Of a stretch of DNA of 48,566 bases, positions 40,558 to 48,566 are shown one piece after another. Position numbers and translations under genes: made by a program. The notes under the pieces were generated by a model, which saw nothing but the letters and a program-made list of their open reading frames with translations, did no database searches and had not been told where the DNA came from. Source of the stretch: Chloroflexota bacterium (GTDB lineage Bacteria > Chloroflexota > Anaerolineae > Aggregatilineales > UBA2796); contig JAJPHV010000148.1 of assembly GCA_021325095.1 (NCBI GenBank), forward strand, positions 1 to 48,566, in the 5' to 3' direction. Every line of letters begins with the position of its first letter. Within the stretch, counting starts at the first letter, position 1.

Positions 40558-40586
40558 AAAGTATCATTGGTTGGTGATTCTGTCAA
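40558..40586 (-). promoter_or_regulatory. Predicted promoter of the sugar ABC operon
   Basis: On the minus strand: TTGACA (40581-40586, perfect -35), 17-bp spacer, TACTTT (40558-40563; the overlapping GATACT is an alternative -10). The operator is immediately downstream. Confidence 0.62.
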
Positions 40587-40717
40587 CCGAATCTCGCCCC
40601 GCGCAACCCGGTAGCCGCTGGACGGGCAACGATCTGTGTACCCACTCCGTTCCGGTAAAATACCTGCGAAAAATGCATTAAGGTTATGATACCCCGCCCT
40701 ATGACCGGCTGAGTCTG

Positions 40718-40726
40718 TGTTATGAT
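40718..40726 (+). promoter_or_regulatory. Extended -10 box before the tubulin-like/STAND operon
   Basis: TGTTATGAT (TGn + TATGAT at 40721-40726). The ATG at 40768 is 41 bases on. No clear -35. Confidence 0.45.
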
Positions 40727-40767
40727 TTGAAAGGGCTTGCCTGTACCATCAGACAAGGGTTAATGGG

Positions 40768-43700
40768 ATGGCTGATTCAGCGGGAACTACCAATATCTCA
40801 CTTGTTCCGTTCGGTGGCTTCGGGCCTCGCGCGGCCCCGCTCAATGGCGATTACCCGCTGGCAACGCTATTTGTCGGGCTAGGGCAGGTCGGATGGCACG
40901 CGGTTTCCCTGATCCAGAACATGCTATCGGTGAGCCTGACGCCCAAAGACCTGGCCCACGTGCAGTACCTGGCGATTGCGCGGCGGCCAGCGGTGTTCCT
41001 GGAAGGCCGTCTGAGCCGTGAAAACTGCCTGCTACTCAGCCTGGAAGAAACGGACTGGGCGCACGTGCCGGGCCGCTATGCCGGCGCAGGTGTGGCGCGC
41101 TGGTGGCCCAAGCCGCCGCGTGATCGTTCGCTCGTGCCCGATTATACGGCAATGCGCTGCTATGGGCGTCTGCTGCTGTTCGAGAACCCGATCCTCGTCA
41201 ACGACACCCTGCAACAGCGGATCGCTACCCTGATCCAGCAAAGCAAAGCGCCCGGCACCGATGGCCGCCGGTTGATCGTCGTAGTGACCTCCATTGCAGA
41301 GGCCGAAGGCAGCGGCCTGCTCTTTGACATTATTTCACTGCTGCGGCTGCAACTGGCTGAAGCTCCGACAACGATTGTCGCCGTGCTGACTGCGGACATT
41401 GAGCCTGCGCCTGACCCGGCTCGCACGCTGGCGATGGCAAACGTCTACGCCACGCTCAAGGAACTGGACGCGGTGATGCTCAACCCCTCGCACTACCCGT
41501 TGGGTATCCCGCTGACGCGCGGCACGGCGCGGCTGCTGCCCGCCAACATGGTACGCCCCGTAGACTACTTGCTGATCACGGGAGACACGACCAGGCCCAA
41601 TCCGAGCATTCCGCCTGCGGCGTCCGTCGCAGAGCTGGCGACGAGCTGGGTGCTGTCCTACGTGGATGGCGAAGGCCCCGCTCTGGAACCGCTGCCCCCG
41701 CTTTCTGCCAAAGCCGAACGTTTCGGCGGCTATACGACTTGCAACATCGGCAAGCTCGGCCTGCCCGTCGGCGCGGCTATCGACCTGGTTGGCACAAACC
41801 TGGCGCAGCAAATCCTGACCAGTATGCAGCGCATGGGTGACGATTCCTCGGTGGACGATTGGGCCAAATCCACTCTCGAAACGTTCAAGACAGCGCTGAT
41901 GTATGACACCCTCTTTGACGAGCCGAAAATCCGGGATCGCCTGCACGAACTGGCGCGCCGGACGACAGCGGAGGCGCTCACCGCCGAGTTTGCGCGCAAC
42001 AAGGACAAGCAAGATTTCAGTGTGCGCAGCGTGGCAGAGGCCATCATCCGGCGTCTGGAGGGCGAGGATAAAGCCGTCCAGATGATCGACGATGGTCATA
42101 CGGCGCTGCGCCTGGAGACGCTGCGCACGCGCGCGGAGGATGCACTGGACATGCTTCAGCGCAAGCTGGCGATCCAGATCGGGACGCTGCCGACGCAACT
42201 TTCCTGCGTTCAGGGACACGGCTTGCAGTGGACAGCGGCAGCGCTGGAAAGCCTGAGCCGCCGCCTGAATGAAACGCTGAACCTGGTGCGGGAAGAAGCC
42301 GCCAACGCCGACGAGATGTGGCAGGACGCACGCCGCCGCGCGCTGAACGTCGGCTACGAGCACGACGAGCGCTACAGCGGGGTGAAGCGCCTGCTGCGTG
42401 GGGCCAATGCCAAAGAAGTGCAGGACATTGCGCTGGCCTTCGATTATGCCACCAACGCCGCCGCCGAGCGCATCCGCTGGTCGAGCGCGGTGACCGCCTG
42501 GCAACGCACCTGGCAGACCGTTGACCAGATGCGCGACGAGGTGCGCGCCATGCTGGCCCAGGTCGAACGCACCAGCCAGTCCATCACTGAGTACGCCAGC
42601 GCGGCTCGCCGTTCAATGGACAGCGCCGCGCAGAGCGCCGCCAAATTCCCGGCAGGAACACTCGTCGATGGCGATTGGTTCCGCACGGGGGTGGCGAAAG
42701 CTGTCCCGCCCAACGTTGCGCCAGAGCAATTGATCCCGCGTGTCTTCCGGCAGTGGGCGAATGGCGTGCCGCAGAATGAACGCCGGGTGGATCGCTTCGT
42801 GCGCGACATCATGGTTGCCTGCCGACAATTCCTCTTCGAGAAGTTCGAGTTTGAGTCGCTCCCGCAGTATATGGCGTCTCGTGCCAAGCTCCCGCTGACC
42901 CGCGAAGCACTGAATGAACTGCCCAAGTTCGCGGTGCCGCAGTGGGTTCCTGCCCGCGACACGTCGGGCTGGATGACGGTGGAGTGGCTGCGCGCCAGGC
43001 CGGAAGCCGTCGGCCTGTTGCCAGCAGCGAAAGATAGCCCCTGGCTGCGCAAGATCATCCCTTCGCCCGATGGCGACGAAATTACCCTGATCCGCTTCGC
43101 GCATCTGGTCACGGCGGAGCAGGTGGCCGTGCTGCGAGGAGCCTATCGCCGTGCCTACGAACGGATCGCGGCGGAGGGTGTGCCGCTGCACATTGACCGG
43201 CGCTGGGACGCGACGCTGGCCGATCTCGTTCGTAACACGGCGCAGAGCGAAGTCTCGCAGTTGTGGGAGGCGGCCCTGCAAGCCTACCCGCGCGGCCCGC
43301 TGGCGATCCGCGAGCCGCTGCTCAGTTTGATTCGCACGCTGGCCGTCGCGCTGGGCGTCGATCCGGCTGCCGTGCAAAAAATCCCGACGGGTGCAGCCGA
43401 CTTCGCACTGACGGTGTACCCGCTGCCTACTTTCCGGCTGCGCCTGCCGCCGGGCCAGTGCCCCGTCGTCTTCTGCTTTTCGGATCGGCGGCCCCGCGAA
43501 TTGGGGCAGGACATCTACCAGGCGGTGACGGCGCTCGGCCTCTCGGAACCGTTCCTGTTCCTGGTCAACGTCAACAACCGCCGCGACATGGAGGTCGTGG
43601 TCGAGGGGCTGCGCAACGAGTCGTTCAACGTCGTCATCCTGGACGAGGCGCAGTTCAAGCGCGTGGTCGGTTCGCGCAAGCCGCTGAGTATGCTGGGTGA

Positions 43701-44850
43701 GATCGTGCTGACCGAGGTTGACCTGACGCTGGTGTCGCCGTTCTATACCAAAGCGCCCGTTCCGGAGCGCATGTTTTATGGCCGCGAACGCGAGATCAAG
43801 GACGTGCGCCGTAAGATCAAGACGCACAGCGTCGCGCTGATCGGCGGGCGGCGTATTGGCAAGACTTCGACGCTGCACCAGATTGACCGACTGCTGCGCG
43901 TGCCGGATTCTGGCTACATGCCTTACTATCTGGACTGCCACAACGCCATGCAGTATTCGCACTTCTTCAACAGCATCGCGCGGCGGTGGGGCATCAGACC
44001 GGCCTCTGCGCCCGATCCGACCTGCTTTGAGGACGTGGTGGCGGAGCTTGCCGCGCGGCATCCTGGGCTGAACCTGGTGTTCCTGTTCGACGAAGTGGAC
44101 CGCCTGCTGACGATGGACATCGAGCAGGCGCAGAGCGAGTTGCTGTTCCGCACCTTCCGTTCGCTGTCTAACGAGGGCAAGTGTCACTTCATTTTCAGCG
44201 GCGAGCGCTGGCTGGCCCGCGCAATGGAAAACAGCTACTCGGCGCTGTTCAACTTTGCGCTGCCTGTGCGCCTGGCGCCGCTGGATAAGCCTGTCGTGGC
44301 GCGGCTGGTGGCCGAACCGTTCGAGATGATGAACATCTGGCTCGAAGACTCAGTGCAGCTAATAGACCGCATCTACGAGATTTCCGCAGGTCATCCGAAC
44401 ATCGTGCAGATGATCTGCCAGGAGATGGTGGTGGCGGTGGACGCCGACAAAGGCAACGTCGGGCTGCTGCACATGCAGCACCTGGAACGTGCCCTCGAAC
44501 ACCACAGCCTGCAAGAGGACATCGTGCACACCATCTGGGGCCAGATGAACGACCTGGCCCGCCTGATCACGCTGCTCTGGCCGGAGGAGGAGCGCCACCT
44601 TTCGCTGGATCAGATCGCCACGAAAATCCGCAGCGCCGGGCTGACCAGCCTGCAAATCCGCGATCTGCAAGACGCGCTCAAAGACCTTGACCTGTACTGC
44701 TTCGTCACGCCCAAAGGGCGCGAGTACGAACTGGTTCCCGTTGCATTCCCGGCGTTGCTGGACTATATGACGGACAAGAAAATGGAAATCACAGCCACCG
44801 TCGAAGACATCCAGAACCGCCAGCGTAAGGAGATTTTGAACCGAACGTGA
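40768..44850 (+). CDS. Tubulin-like/STAND NTPase fusion protein
   Basis: 1360 residues, soluble. The N-terminal ~300 residues resemble the bacterial tubulin-like family (Tubulin_2-type): LATLFVGLGQVGWHAVSLIQ (first nucleotide loop), later VTSIAEAEGSGLLFDIISLL where the tubulin GGTGSG loop would lie, then NVYATLKELDAVM and RPVDYLLITGD. The GTP loop is degenerate (EAEGSG). A long helical, coiled-coil-like middle (about 340-860) follows. At ~1000 comes VSPFYTKAPVPERMFYGRERE, then a STAND/AAA-type NTPase with Walker A GGRRIGKTST (K1032) and Walker B LVFLFDEVDRLL (D1108, E1109). The C-terminus has a winged-helix-like tail. The fold of both ends and the link are read by eye. The role may be signalling, conflict or scaffold; unknown. 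The stop overlaps the next gene by four bases (GTGA). Confidence 0.7.
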   Translation: MADSAGTTNISLVPFGGFGPRAAPLNGDYPLATLFVGLGQVGWHAVSLIQNMLSVSLTPKDLAHVQYLAIARRPAVFLEGRLSRENCLLLSLEETDWAHVPGRYAGAGVARWWPKPPRDRSLVPDYTAMRCYGRLLLFENPILVNDTLQQRIATLIQQSKAPGTDGRRLIVVVTSIAEAEGSGLLFDIISLLRLQLAEAPTTIVAVLTADIEPAPDPARTLAMANVYATLKELDAVMLNPSHYPLGIPLTRGTARLLPANMVRPVDYLLITGDTTRPNPSIPPAASVAELATSWVLSYVDGEGPALEPLPPLSAKAERFGGYTTCNIGKLGLPVGAAIDLVGTNLAQQILTSMQRMGDDSSVDDWAKSTLETFKTALMYDTLFDEPKIRDRLHELARRTTAEALTAEFARNKDKQDFSVRSVAEAIIRRLEGEDKAVQMIDDGHTALRLETLRTRAEDALDMLQRKLAIQIGTLPTQLSCVQGHGLQWTAAALESLSRRLNETLNLVREEAANADEMWQDARRRALNVGYEHDERYSGVKRLLRGANAKEVQDIALAFDYATNAAAERIRWSSAVTAWQRTWQTVDQMRDEVRAMLAQVERTSQSITEYASAARRSMDSAAQSAAKFPAGTLVDGDWFRTGVAKAVPPNVAPEQLIPRVFRQWANGVPQNERRVDRFVRDIMVACRQFLFEKFEFESLPQYMASRAKLPLTREALNELPKFAVPQWVPARDTSGWMTVEWLRARPEAVGLLPAAKDSPWLRKIIPSPDGDEITLIRFAHLVTAEQVAVLRGAYRRAYERIAAEGVPLHIDRRWDATLADLVRNTAQSEVSQLWEAALQAYPRGPLAIREPLLSLIRTLAVALGVDPAAVQKIPTGAADFALTVYPLPTFRLRLPPGQCPVVFCFSDRRPRELGQDIYQAVTALGLSEPFLFLVNVNNRRDMEVVVEGLRNESFNVVILDEAQFKRVVGSRKPLSMLGEIVLTEVDLTLVSPFYTKAPVPERMFYGREREIKDVRRKIKTHSVALIGGRRIGKTSTLHQIDRLLRVPDSGYMPYYLDCHNAMQYSHFFNSIARRWGIRPASAPDPTCFEDVVAELAARHPGLNLVFLFDEVDRLLTMDIEQAQSELLFRTFRSLSNEGKCHFIFSGERWLARAMENSYSALFNFALPVRLAPLDKPVVARLVAEPFEMMNIWLEDSVQLIDRIYEISAGHPNIVQMICQEMVVAVDADKGNVGLLHMQHLERALEHHSLQEDIVHTIWGQMNDLARLITLLWPEEERHLSLDQIATKIRSAGLTSLQIRDLQDALKDLDLYCFVTPKGREYELVPVAFPALLDYMTDKKMEITATVEDIQNRQRKEILNRT

Positions 44851-46436
44851 AATACACGGTTGTGGTGGCGACCACATTGACGGATGACGCGCTGGCCCTG
44901 CTGCGCAACGCGAAAGACATTGACCTGATCGTCTGCAATTCCGAACCCCGACAAATCCAGAAAGCCGTTGAGAACGCCGACGCCCTGATCCTCCGCGACG
45001 AGGTTGCGGTGGACGCGGCGCTGTTGAGCACGGCGAAGCGGCTCCGGGTGGTGGGAAGGGCCGGGGTCGGGCTGGCCGGGATCGATGTGGAGACGGCGAC
45101 GGCACACGGCGTGATCGTCATGAACACGCCAGGCGCCAACGCCATTGCCGCCGCCGAATACACCTTTGCCCTGCTCCTGGCGCTGTGCCGCGAGGTCGTC
45201 CCGGCGCATCTGGGTGTGCAGAATGGGCCGGGCGGGTCTGCACCACACCTGGGGATCGAGTTGTGCGGCAAGACGCTGGGCCTGATCGGTCTGGGGCGCG
45301 TCGGGCGGCTCGTTGCCGAGCGGGCCATTGCCTTTGACATGAGCGTGCTGGCCTACGACCCTTACGTTTCGGAAACGCAGATCAACGATCTGCGCGTCAA
45401 GCTGGTCGGGCTGGACGAGGTGCTGGCCCGCAGCGACGTGATCAGCCTGCACTGCGCGGTGACGCCCGAAACGTACCAAATTCTGGACGAACAGGCGTTG
45501 GCCGAGGTCAAGCCGGGCGTGCGCATTGTGAACATCGCGCATGGCAGCATGATCGACGAGCAGGCCCTGGCCGAGGCCATCAAAACCGGACGTGTGGCCG
45601 GAGTCGCCGTCGATATGCTGGCCGAAGACTCGCCCCACGAATCGCCGCTGTTCGGGCTACCCAACGTCGTGCATACCCTGCACCGGGGCGATGCCACCGT
45701 CGAGGCACAGCACGAGTTGAGTATGCAGATCGTCCAGCAGGTATGCGACGCGCTGCGCGGCGTGGACTACCGCAACGCCGTGAACATGCCCTTTATGCCG
45801 GGCCGCGCCTTTGAAGCCATCGCGCCCTACATGAACCTTGCCGAGCGCATCGGGGCGCTGCAACATTACCTGGCGCGCGGGCGCATCCGGCGCGTGGCTG
45901 TCGAGTACAAGGGTGATGAACTGGCCGGGCTGGTCAAGCCGCTGACGGTGGCGCTGCTCAAGGGGCTGCTCCAACCTGTGCTTGGCAATGCCGTGAATTA
46001 TATCAACGCGCCGCTGGTGGCGATGGAGCGCGGCATCCACGTCACACAGACCAAAGGGCTGGACGTGGCCGATTACCCCAACCTGGTAAGCTGCCAGGTG
46101 CATTGGGAAGGCGGCGGCGAACTGGTCATCAGCGGGGCGCTGTTCAGCCAGCAGGAACCGCGCATTGTCCAGATCGACACCTACCGCAGCGACTTCAGGC
46201 CAGAAGGCATACTGCTGGTCTTCGGCAGCTACGACGTGCCCGGCGTGATCGGCAAGGTAGGCACATTGATGGCGCAGCACAACATCAACATCGCGGCCTG
46301 GCGGACCGGGCGCGCCCACAAGGGCGGCCAAACGCTCACCGTCCTGACGCTCGACCAGCGCCTGCCGGATGCGCTGCTCGAAGAATTCCGCAAGCTAGAT
46401 TTCGTGCGCCACGCCACCCAACTGGTTTTGCCGTGA
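44847..46436 (+). CDS. D-3-phosphoglycerate dehydrogenase-like protein, catalytic Arg replaced by His
   Basis: 529 residues with the full long (type I) PGDH architecture: substrate/NAD domains, an allosteric substrate-binding domain (about 315-450) and a C-terminal ACT domain (LLVFGSYDVPGVIGKVGTLM...). NAD motif LIGLGRVGRLVAE; substrate loop NTPGANAIAAAEYTFALL. In PGDH the catalytic Arg is in NxARGxxxDE; here it is NIAHGSMIDEQAL with H232. The His end (TLHRGDATVEAQ) keeps the His but not the usual PHLGAST. The enzyme may act on another 2-hydroxyacid, or be inactive; canonical serine synthesis is doubtful. GTG 44847 overlaps the previous stop, and its own stop overlaps the MFS start (TGATG). 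Cytoplasmic. Confidence 0.8.
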   Translation: MKYTVVVATTLTDDALALLRNAKDIDLIVCNSEPRQIQKAVENADALILRDEVAVDAALLSTAKRLRVVGRAGVGLAGIDVETATAHGVIVMNTPGANAIAAAEYTFALLLALCREVVPAHLGVQNGPGGSAPHLGIELCGKTLGLIGLGRVGRLVAERAIAFDMSVLAYDPYVSETQINDLRVKLVGLDEVLARSDVISLHCAVTPETYQILDEQALAEVKPGVRIVNIAHGSMIDEQALAEAIKTGRVAGVAVDMLAEDSPHESPLFGLPNVVHTLHRGDATVEAQHELSMQIVQQVCDALRGVDYRNAVNMPFMPGRAFEAIAPYMNLAERIGALQHYLARGRIRRVAVEYKGDELAGLVKPLTVALLKGLLQPVLGNAVNYINAPLVAMERGIHVTQTKGLDVADYPNLVSCQVHWEGGGELVISGALFSQQEPRIVQIDTYRSDFRPEGILLVFGSYDVPGVIGKVGTLMAQHNINIAAWRTGRAHKGGQTLTVLTLDQRLPDALLEEFRKLDFVRHATQLVLP

Positions 46437-47731
46437 TGGCAGAACTTAAGCCACCGCGCCATTTGCGGCGCAATTTCCTGCTCTTTCTGGCCGATTTTCT
46501 ATTCTTTGGCACGGCCTTCAGCATGGTCGGCGCGACCACCGTCGTGCCGGATTTCGTCAGCCGCCTGACCACTTCGGACGTGGTGATCGGGCTGTCGAGT
46601 TCGCTGTATACTTTTTCCTGGCTGGTTCCGCAGCTCCTGTTTGCTCAGGTGGTGAACCGGAGAACCCGCCGCAAGCCGTTCATGGGCCGCACGGTGATTC
46701 CGTTCCGGCTGTCGATGGGTGTGATGGCGGCCATTATCTTCTTCTCCGGCCCGGAGAACCACACCGGCCTTCTGATTACTTTCCTGGCCTTCTATTACTT
46801 CTTTGCTCTGGGCGATGGGTTGGTGACCGTTGTGTGGGCCGACATGCTGGGCAGTTGCATCCCGGAGCGATGGCGCGGCCCGCTCTTCGGACTGGGGCAA
46901 ATCCTGGTTGCATTCACGGCACTCGGCACACGCGAACTGGTACGCCTGATACTGGGCAGCGGCGGCCCGGCCTTCCCGCAGAACTACGGCATCCTGTTTG
47001 GCATCGCAACGGTAGGCTTCGTGCTAGGCGGTATTGCGCTGGCCTCCACCGTCGAGGAGGAGCAAAGCATCCCCATTCAGCCGGGGCCGCCCATGCGCCA
47101 GTATCTGGCCTACCTGGGCAAGGTGCTTCGCCACGATGGTGATTTCCGCCGCCTGATGCTGACACGCATCCTCTTCGACCTGACGACGATGGCTGTGCCG
47201 TTTTACATCGTCTTCGGCACGATGGAACTGAAGTTGCAGCGCGAGGCTGTGGTGGGCGATTCGATCTTGATCGGTACGCTTGGCACCACCGTTGCTTCGG
47301 TGCTGATCGGCTGGCTGAGTGGCAGATCGGGCAGCCGGGCCGTCATCCGCCTGTCGGGGGTCGCCAGTCTGCTCCACCCGCTGTTGGCACTCGTGAGCAT
47401 CAGCGCCGGTCAGCCCGCACTGTATGCTACGTTCTTCCTGTTCGGGTTCGTGAATGCCTCCACCGCGCCCGGCTACTTCGACTGGATCATCACGCACGCG
47501 CCGCCGGATCGCCGCCCGATCTACGTTGGGCTGGCGAACACGATCAGCGCCGTGAGCCACCTGGCGCCCTTCCTGGGCGGCTTCATCCTGGCGCAAACGT
47601 CTTATTCGGTGTTGTTCGGCGTAACTGGCGGGATCGCGGTGCTGGGTCTTGCCTCGTCGCTGTTCATCTCCGAGCCGCGCCGCCGGACGACTCCGCTGCC
47701 CGCTGCGGTGCTGGCACAGCCGACGGAGTGA
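46436..47731 (+). CDS. MFS transporter
   Basis: 431 residues, twelve helices. The loop 2-3 motif is weak (VVNRRTRRKPFMG), while the second-half loop reads GWLSGRSGSRAVI. FFALGDGLVTVVWADMLGSC (helix 4) and FGFVNASTAPGYFDWIITHA (helix 10) are typical of the nonclassical MFS proteins common in Chloroflexi genomes (from memory). Substrate unknown. ATG 46436 shares its first base with the last base of the PGDH-like stop (TGATG), so the three genes 40768-47731 are translated in chain. A hairpin follows 75 bp after the stop. Confidence 0.8.
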   Translation: MAELKPPRHLRRNFLLFLADFLFFGTAFSMVGATTVVPDFVSRLTTSDVVIGLSSSLYTFSWLVPQLLFAQVVNRRTRRKPFMGRTVIPFRLSMGVMAAIIFFSGPENHTGLLITFLAFYYFFALGDGLVTVVWADMLGSCIPERWRGPLFGLGQILVAFTALGTRELVRLILGSGGPAFPQNYGILFGIATVGFVLGGIALASTVEEEQSIPIQPGPPMRQYLAYLGKVLRHDGDFRRLMLTRILFDLTTMAVPFYIVFGTMELKLQREAVVGDSILIGTLGTTVASVLIGWLSGRSGSRAVIRLSGVASLLHPLLALVSISAGQPALYATFFLFGFVNASTAPGYFDWIITHAPPDRRPIYVGLANTISAVSHLAPFLGGFILAQTSYSVLFGVTGGIAVLGLASSLFISEPRRRTTPLPAAVLAQPTE

Positions 47732-48199
47732 AAGCGAGCCAGTCACCACGTTCGGGAAACCCGCCAACAGGGGACAGCGGTGGTGTGGATGACAGGATGA
47801 AGCTGCGCCCGACGCTCAAGCATCGGGCTGAGAAACGATTTTATTGTCACTATTTTTACCACCCAGAAACCATAATTAACAGGCTGGCATTACTTCCAGA
47901 ATGATGCGGTGCCACACTGGCATATCACTACATTTTGGTTCAGGCTGGCTAGTAAGTCACCTTACGCAGATGAATATCTGTGGAGAGGACAGGACAATTT
48001 CCCGATGATGCGCATCAGTCGCGCGACATAGCCATATAGGTTAGCGAGCCGACCTGAGCCATGCTGCTATGGGCTTTGTCCATAATCGGGCAGACTTTCA
48101 GCACCTATATCACGGTGCGTACTCCGGGCGTCCGTTGGGACGATAGACTTGGAGCGTTTTGCCCTTCGGTAGCCTACAGCATGTTAATGTGCCCTGACT
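47732..48199. other. Intergenic region, no gene recognised
   Basis: 468 bp after the MFS gene: a hairpin at 47807-47828, then an AT-rich stretch (47840-47890) and no credible gene. An open plus-strand frame from 48061 overlaps the partial gene on the other strand and has no ribosome site. Confidence 0.5.
47807..47828 (+). terminator. Hairpin after the tubulin-like/STAND operon, shared with 37379-37402
   Basis: GCCCGACGC (47807-47815) pairs with GCATCGGGC (47820-47828) around TCAA, one mismatch. CGATTTTATTG follows ten bases later. Loop and stem bases match the hairpin at 37379-37402. A rho-independent terminator is plausible but the T run is late. Confidence 0.45.
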
Positions 48200-48566
48200 T
48201 CAGGGATTCTTGTTCACGCCCGGCGGACCGGCAAGCAGTCTGGGGACGCCCTCCAGCAGTTGGATTCTGCCGTCGAACGTTCGGGTGCTAACCATGTCGA
48301 GCGCGACATCGGGATAACCGTCGTAGATGCGTTCCGCGCCGGTAGCACCGGTGATCACGGGAAAGACGACCACCCGGAAACGGTCTACAAGACCCGCCTT
48401 GAGCAGCGACCGGCACAAGCTGATGCTGCCGAGCGTGCTGAGGATGCCGGATCCCTCCGCCTTCATCGCCCGGACCGCCTGCACGGCGTCGCCGCGCACG
48501 AGGGTCGTGTTGGCCCACGTGAGGGGCTCCTCGAGCGAGGCCGAGAACACCACCTTCGGCGCTCGC
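48200..48566 (-). CDS. RibD C-terminal/DHFR-like protein, partial at the right edge
   Basis: The last ~120 residues of a dihydrofolate-reductase-fold protein (RibD-C family). The frame is open to the window end, so the start lies outside. Reading from the edge: PKVVFSASLEEPLTW, NTTLVRGDAVQAVRAMKAEG, STLGSISLCRSLLKAGLVD, FRVVVFPVITGATGAERIYD. The TLGS turn and the LVD...VFPVITG stretch are family hallmarks. These proteins bind NADPH and are often of unknown role. Downstream tail short; stop at 48200. Confidence 0.82.
   Translation of the reverse strand, partial: RAPKVVFSASLEEPLTWANTTLVRGDAVQAVRAMKAEGSGILSTLGSISLCRSLLKAGLVDRFRVVVFPVITGATGAERIYDGYPDVALDMVSTRTFDGRIQLLEGVPRLLAGPPGVNKNP

Larger units (their letters stand above)
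40370..40767. other. Divergent regulatory region
   Basis: Between the ABC operon (minus) and the tubulin-like/STAND operon (plus). It contains a ~175-base leader for the ABC operon, the operator, and the promoters annotated separately. No gene. No riboswitch-like conserved core was recognised. Confidence 0.6.

Noticed and set aside
42613..44187. 524-residue minus-strand frame within the STAND gene
   Set aside because: A shadow frame rich in Arg/Gln/His, as expected opposite a high-GC coding region; no family motif.
48061..48291. 76-residue plus-strand frame near the right edge
   Set aside because: Overlaps the partial RibD-C-like gene on the other strand and lacks a ribosome site and motifs.

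Overview
The window looks like a high-GC bacterial chromosome segment. The protein set points to Chloroflexota, probably an Anaerolineae-type lineage: several PMT/ArnT-like membrane glycosyltransferases, secreted LysM and SH3b proteins, a TolB-like propeller, a serine-palmitoyltransferase-like enzyme, and no outer-membrane genes. This placement is inference from protein character; no rRNA or tRNA was seen.

Layout. 1-617 is gene-poor and starts inside a palindromic repeat. 617-4036 holds an alpha-oxoamine synthase, a Nudix hydrolase and an FprA-type ferredoxin-NADP reductase. 4170-16207 is largely an envelope-glycan region: an unrecognised polytopic protein with a duplicated His motif, three PMT-type glycosyltransferases, a WecA/MraY-like phosphoglycosyltransferase, a GNAT protein, a membrane-anchored lytic transglycosylase, a ketol-acid reductoisomerase-like protein with altered active-site residues, and a GT9 glycosyltransferase. 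16460-24852 holds a RAYT-like protein without its HUH motif, a MaoC/MBL pair, an ABM/Fe-ADH pair, a LysM protein, an MFS transporter, a small zinc-ribbon protein, a SnoaL-like protein and an HD-GYP/LuxR regulator. 25158-28966 is a propeller-MFS-TPR run.

The most interesting locus is 29006-31867. A 38-residue single-pass microprotein ending in WIYQGF precedes an MBOAT O-acyltransferase and a membrane-anchored SGNH protein. This is the part list of a DltX/DltB/DltD-type acyl-shuttle machine, but without DltA or DltC, next to surface-glycan genes. It may O-acylate a surface glycan.

The right part holds another PMT protein (with a palindromic element inserted in frame), an SH3b protein, a GMC oxidoreductase and a sugar ABC operon behind a TTGACA promoter and a lac-operator-like palindrome. 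Divergent from it is a translationally coupled trio: a 1360-residue tubulin-like/STAND NTPase fusion, a PGDH-like protein whose catalytic Arg is His, and an MFS transporter. A partial RibD-C/DHFR-like gene runs off the right edge.

A family of palindromic elements (CCTCACCCCC...GGGGGTGAGG) occurs at least eight times. One copy is bounded by 19-bp terminal inverted repeats, and two copies are read through as protein.
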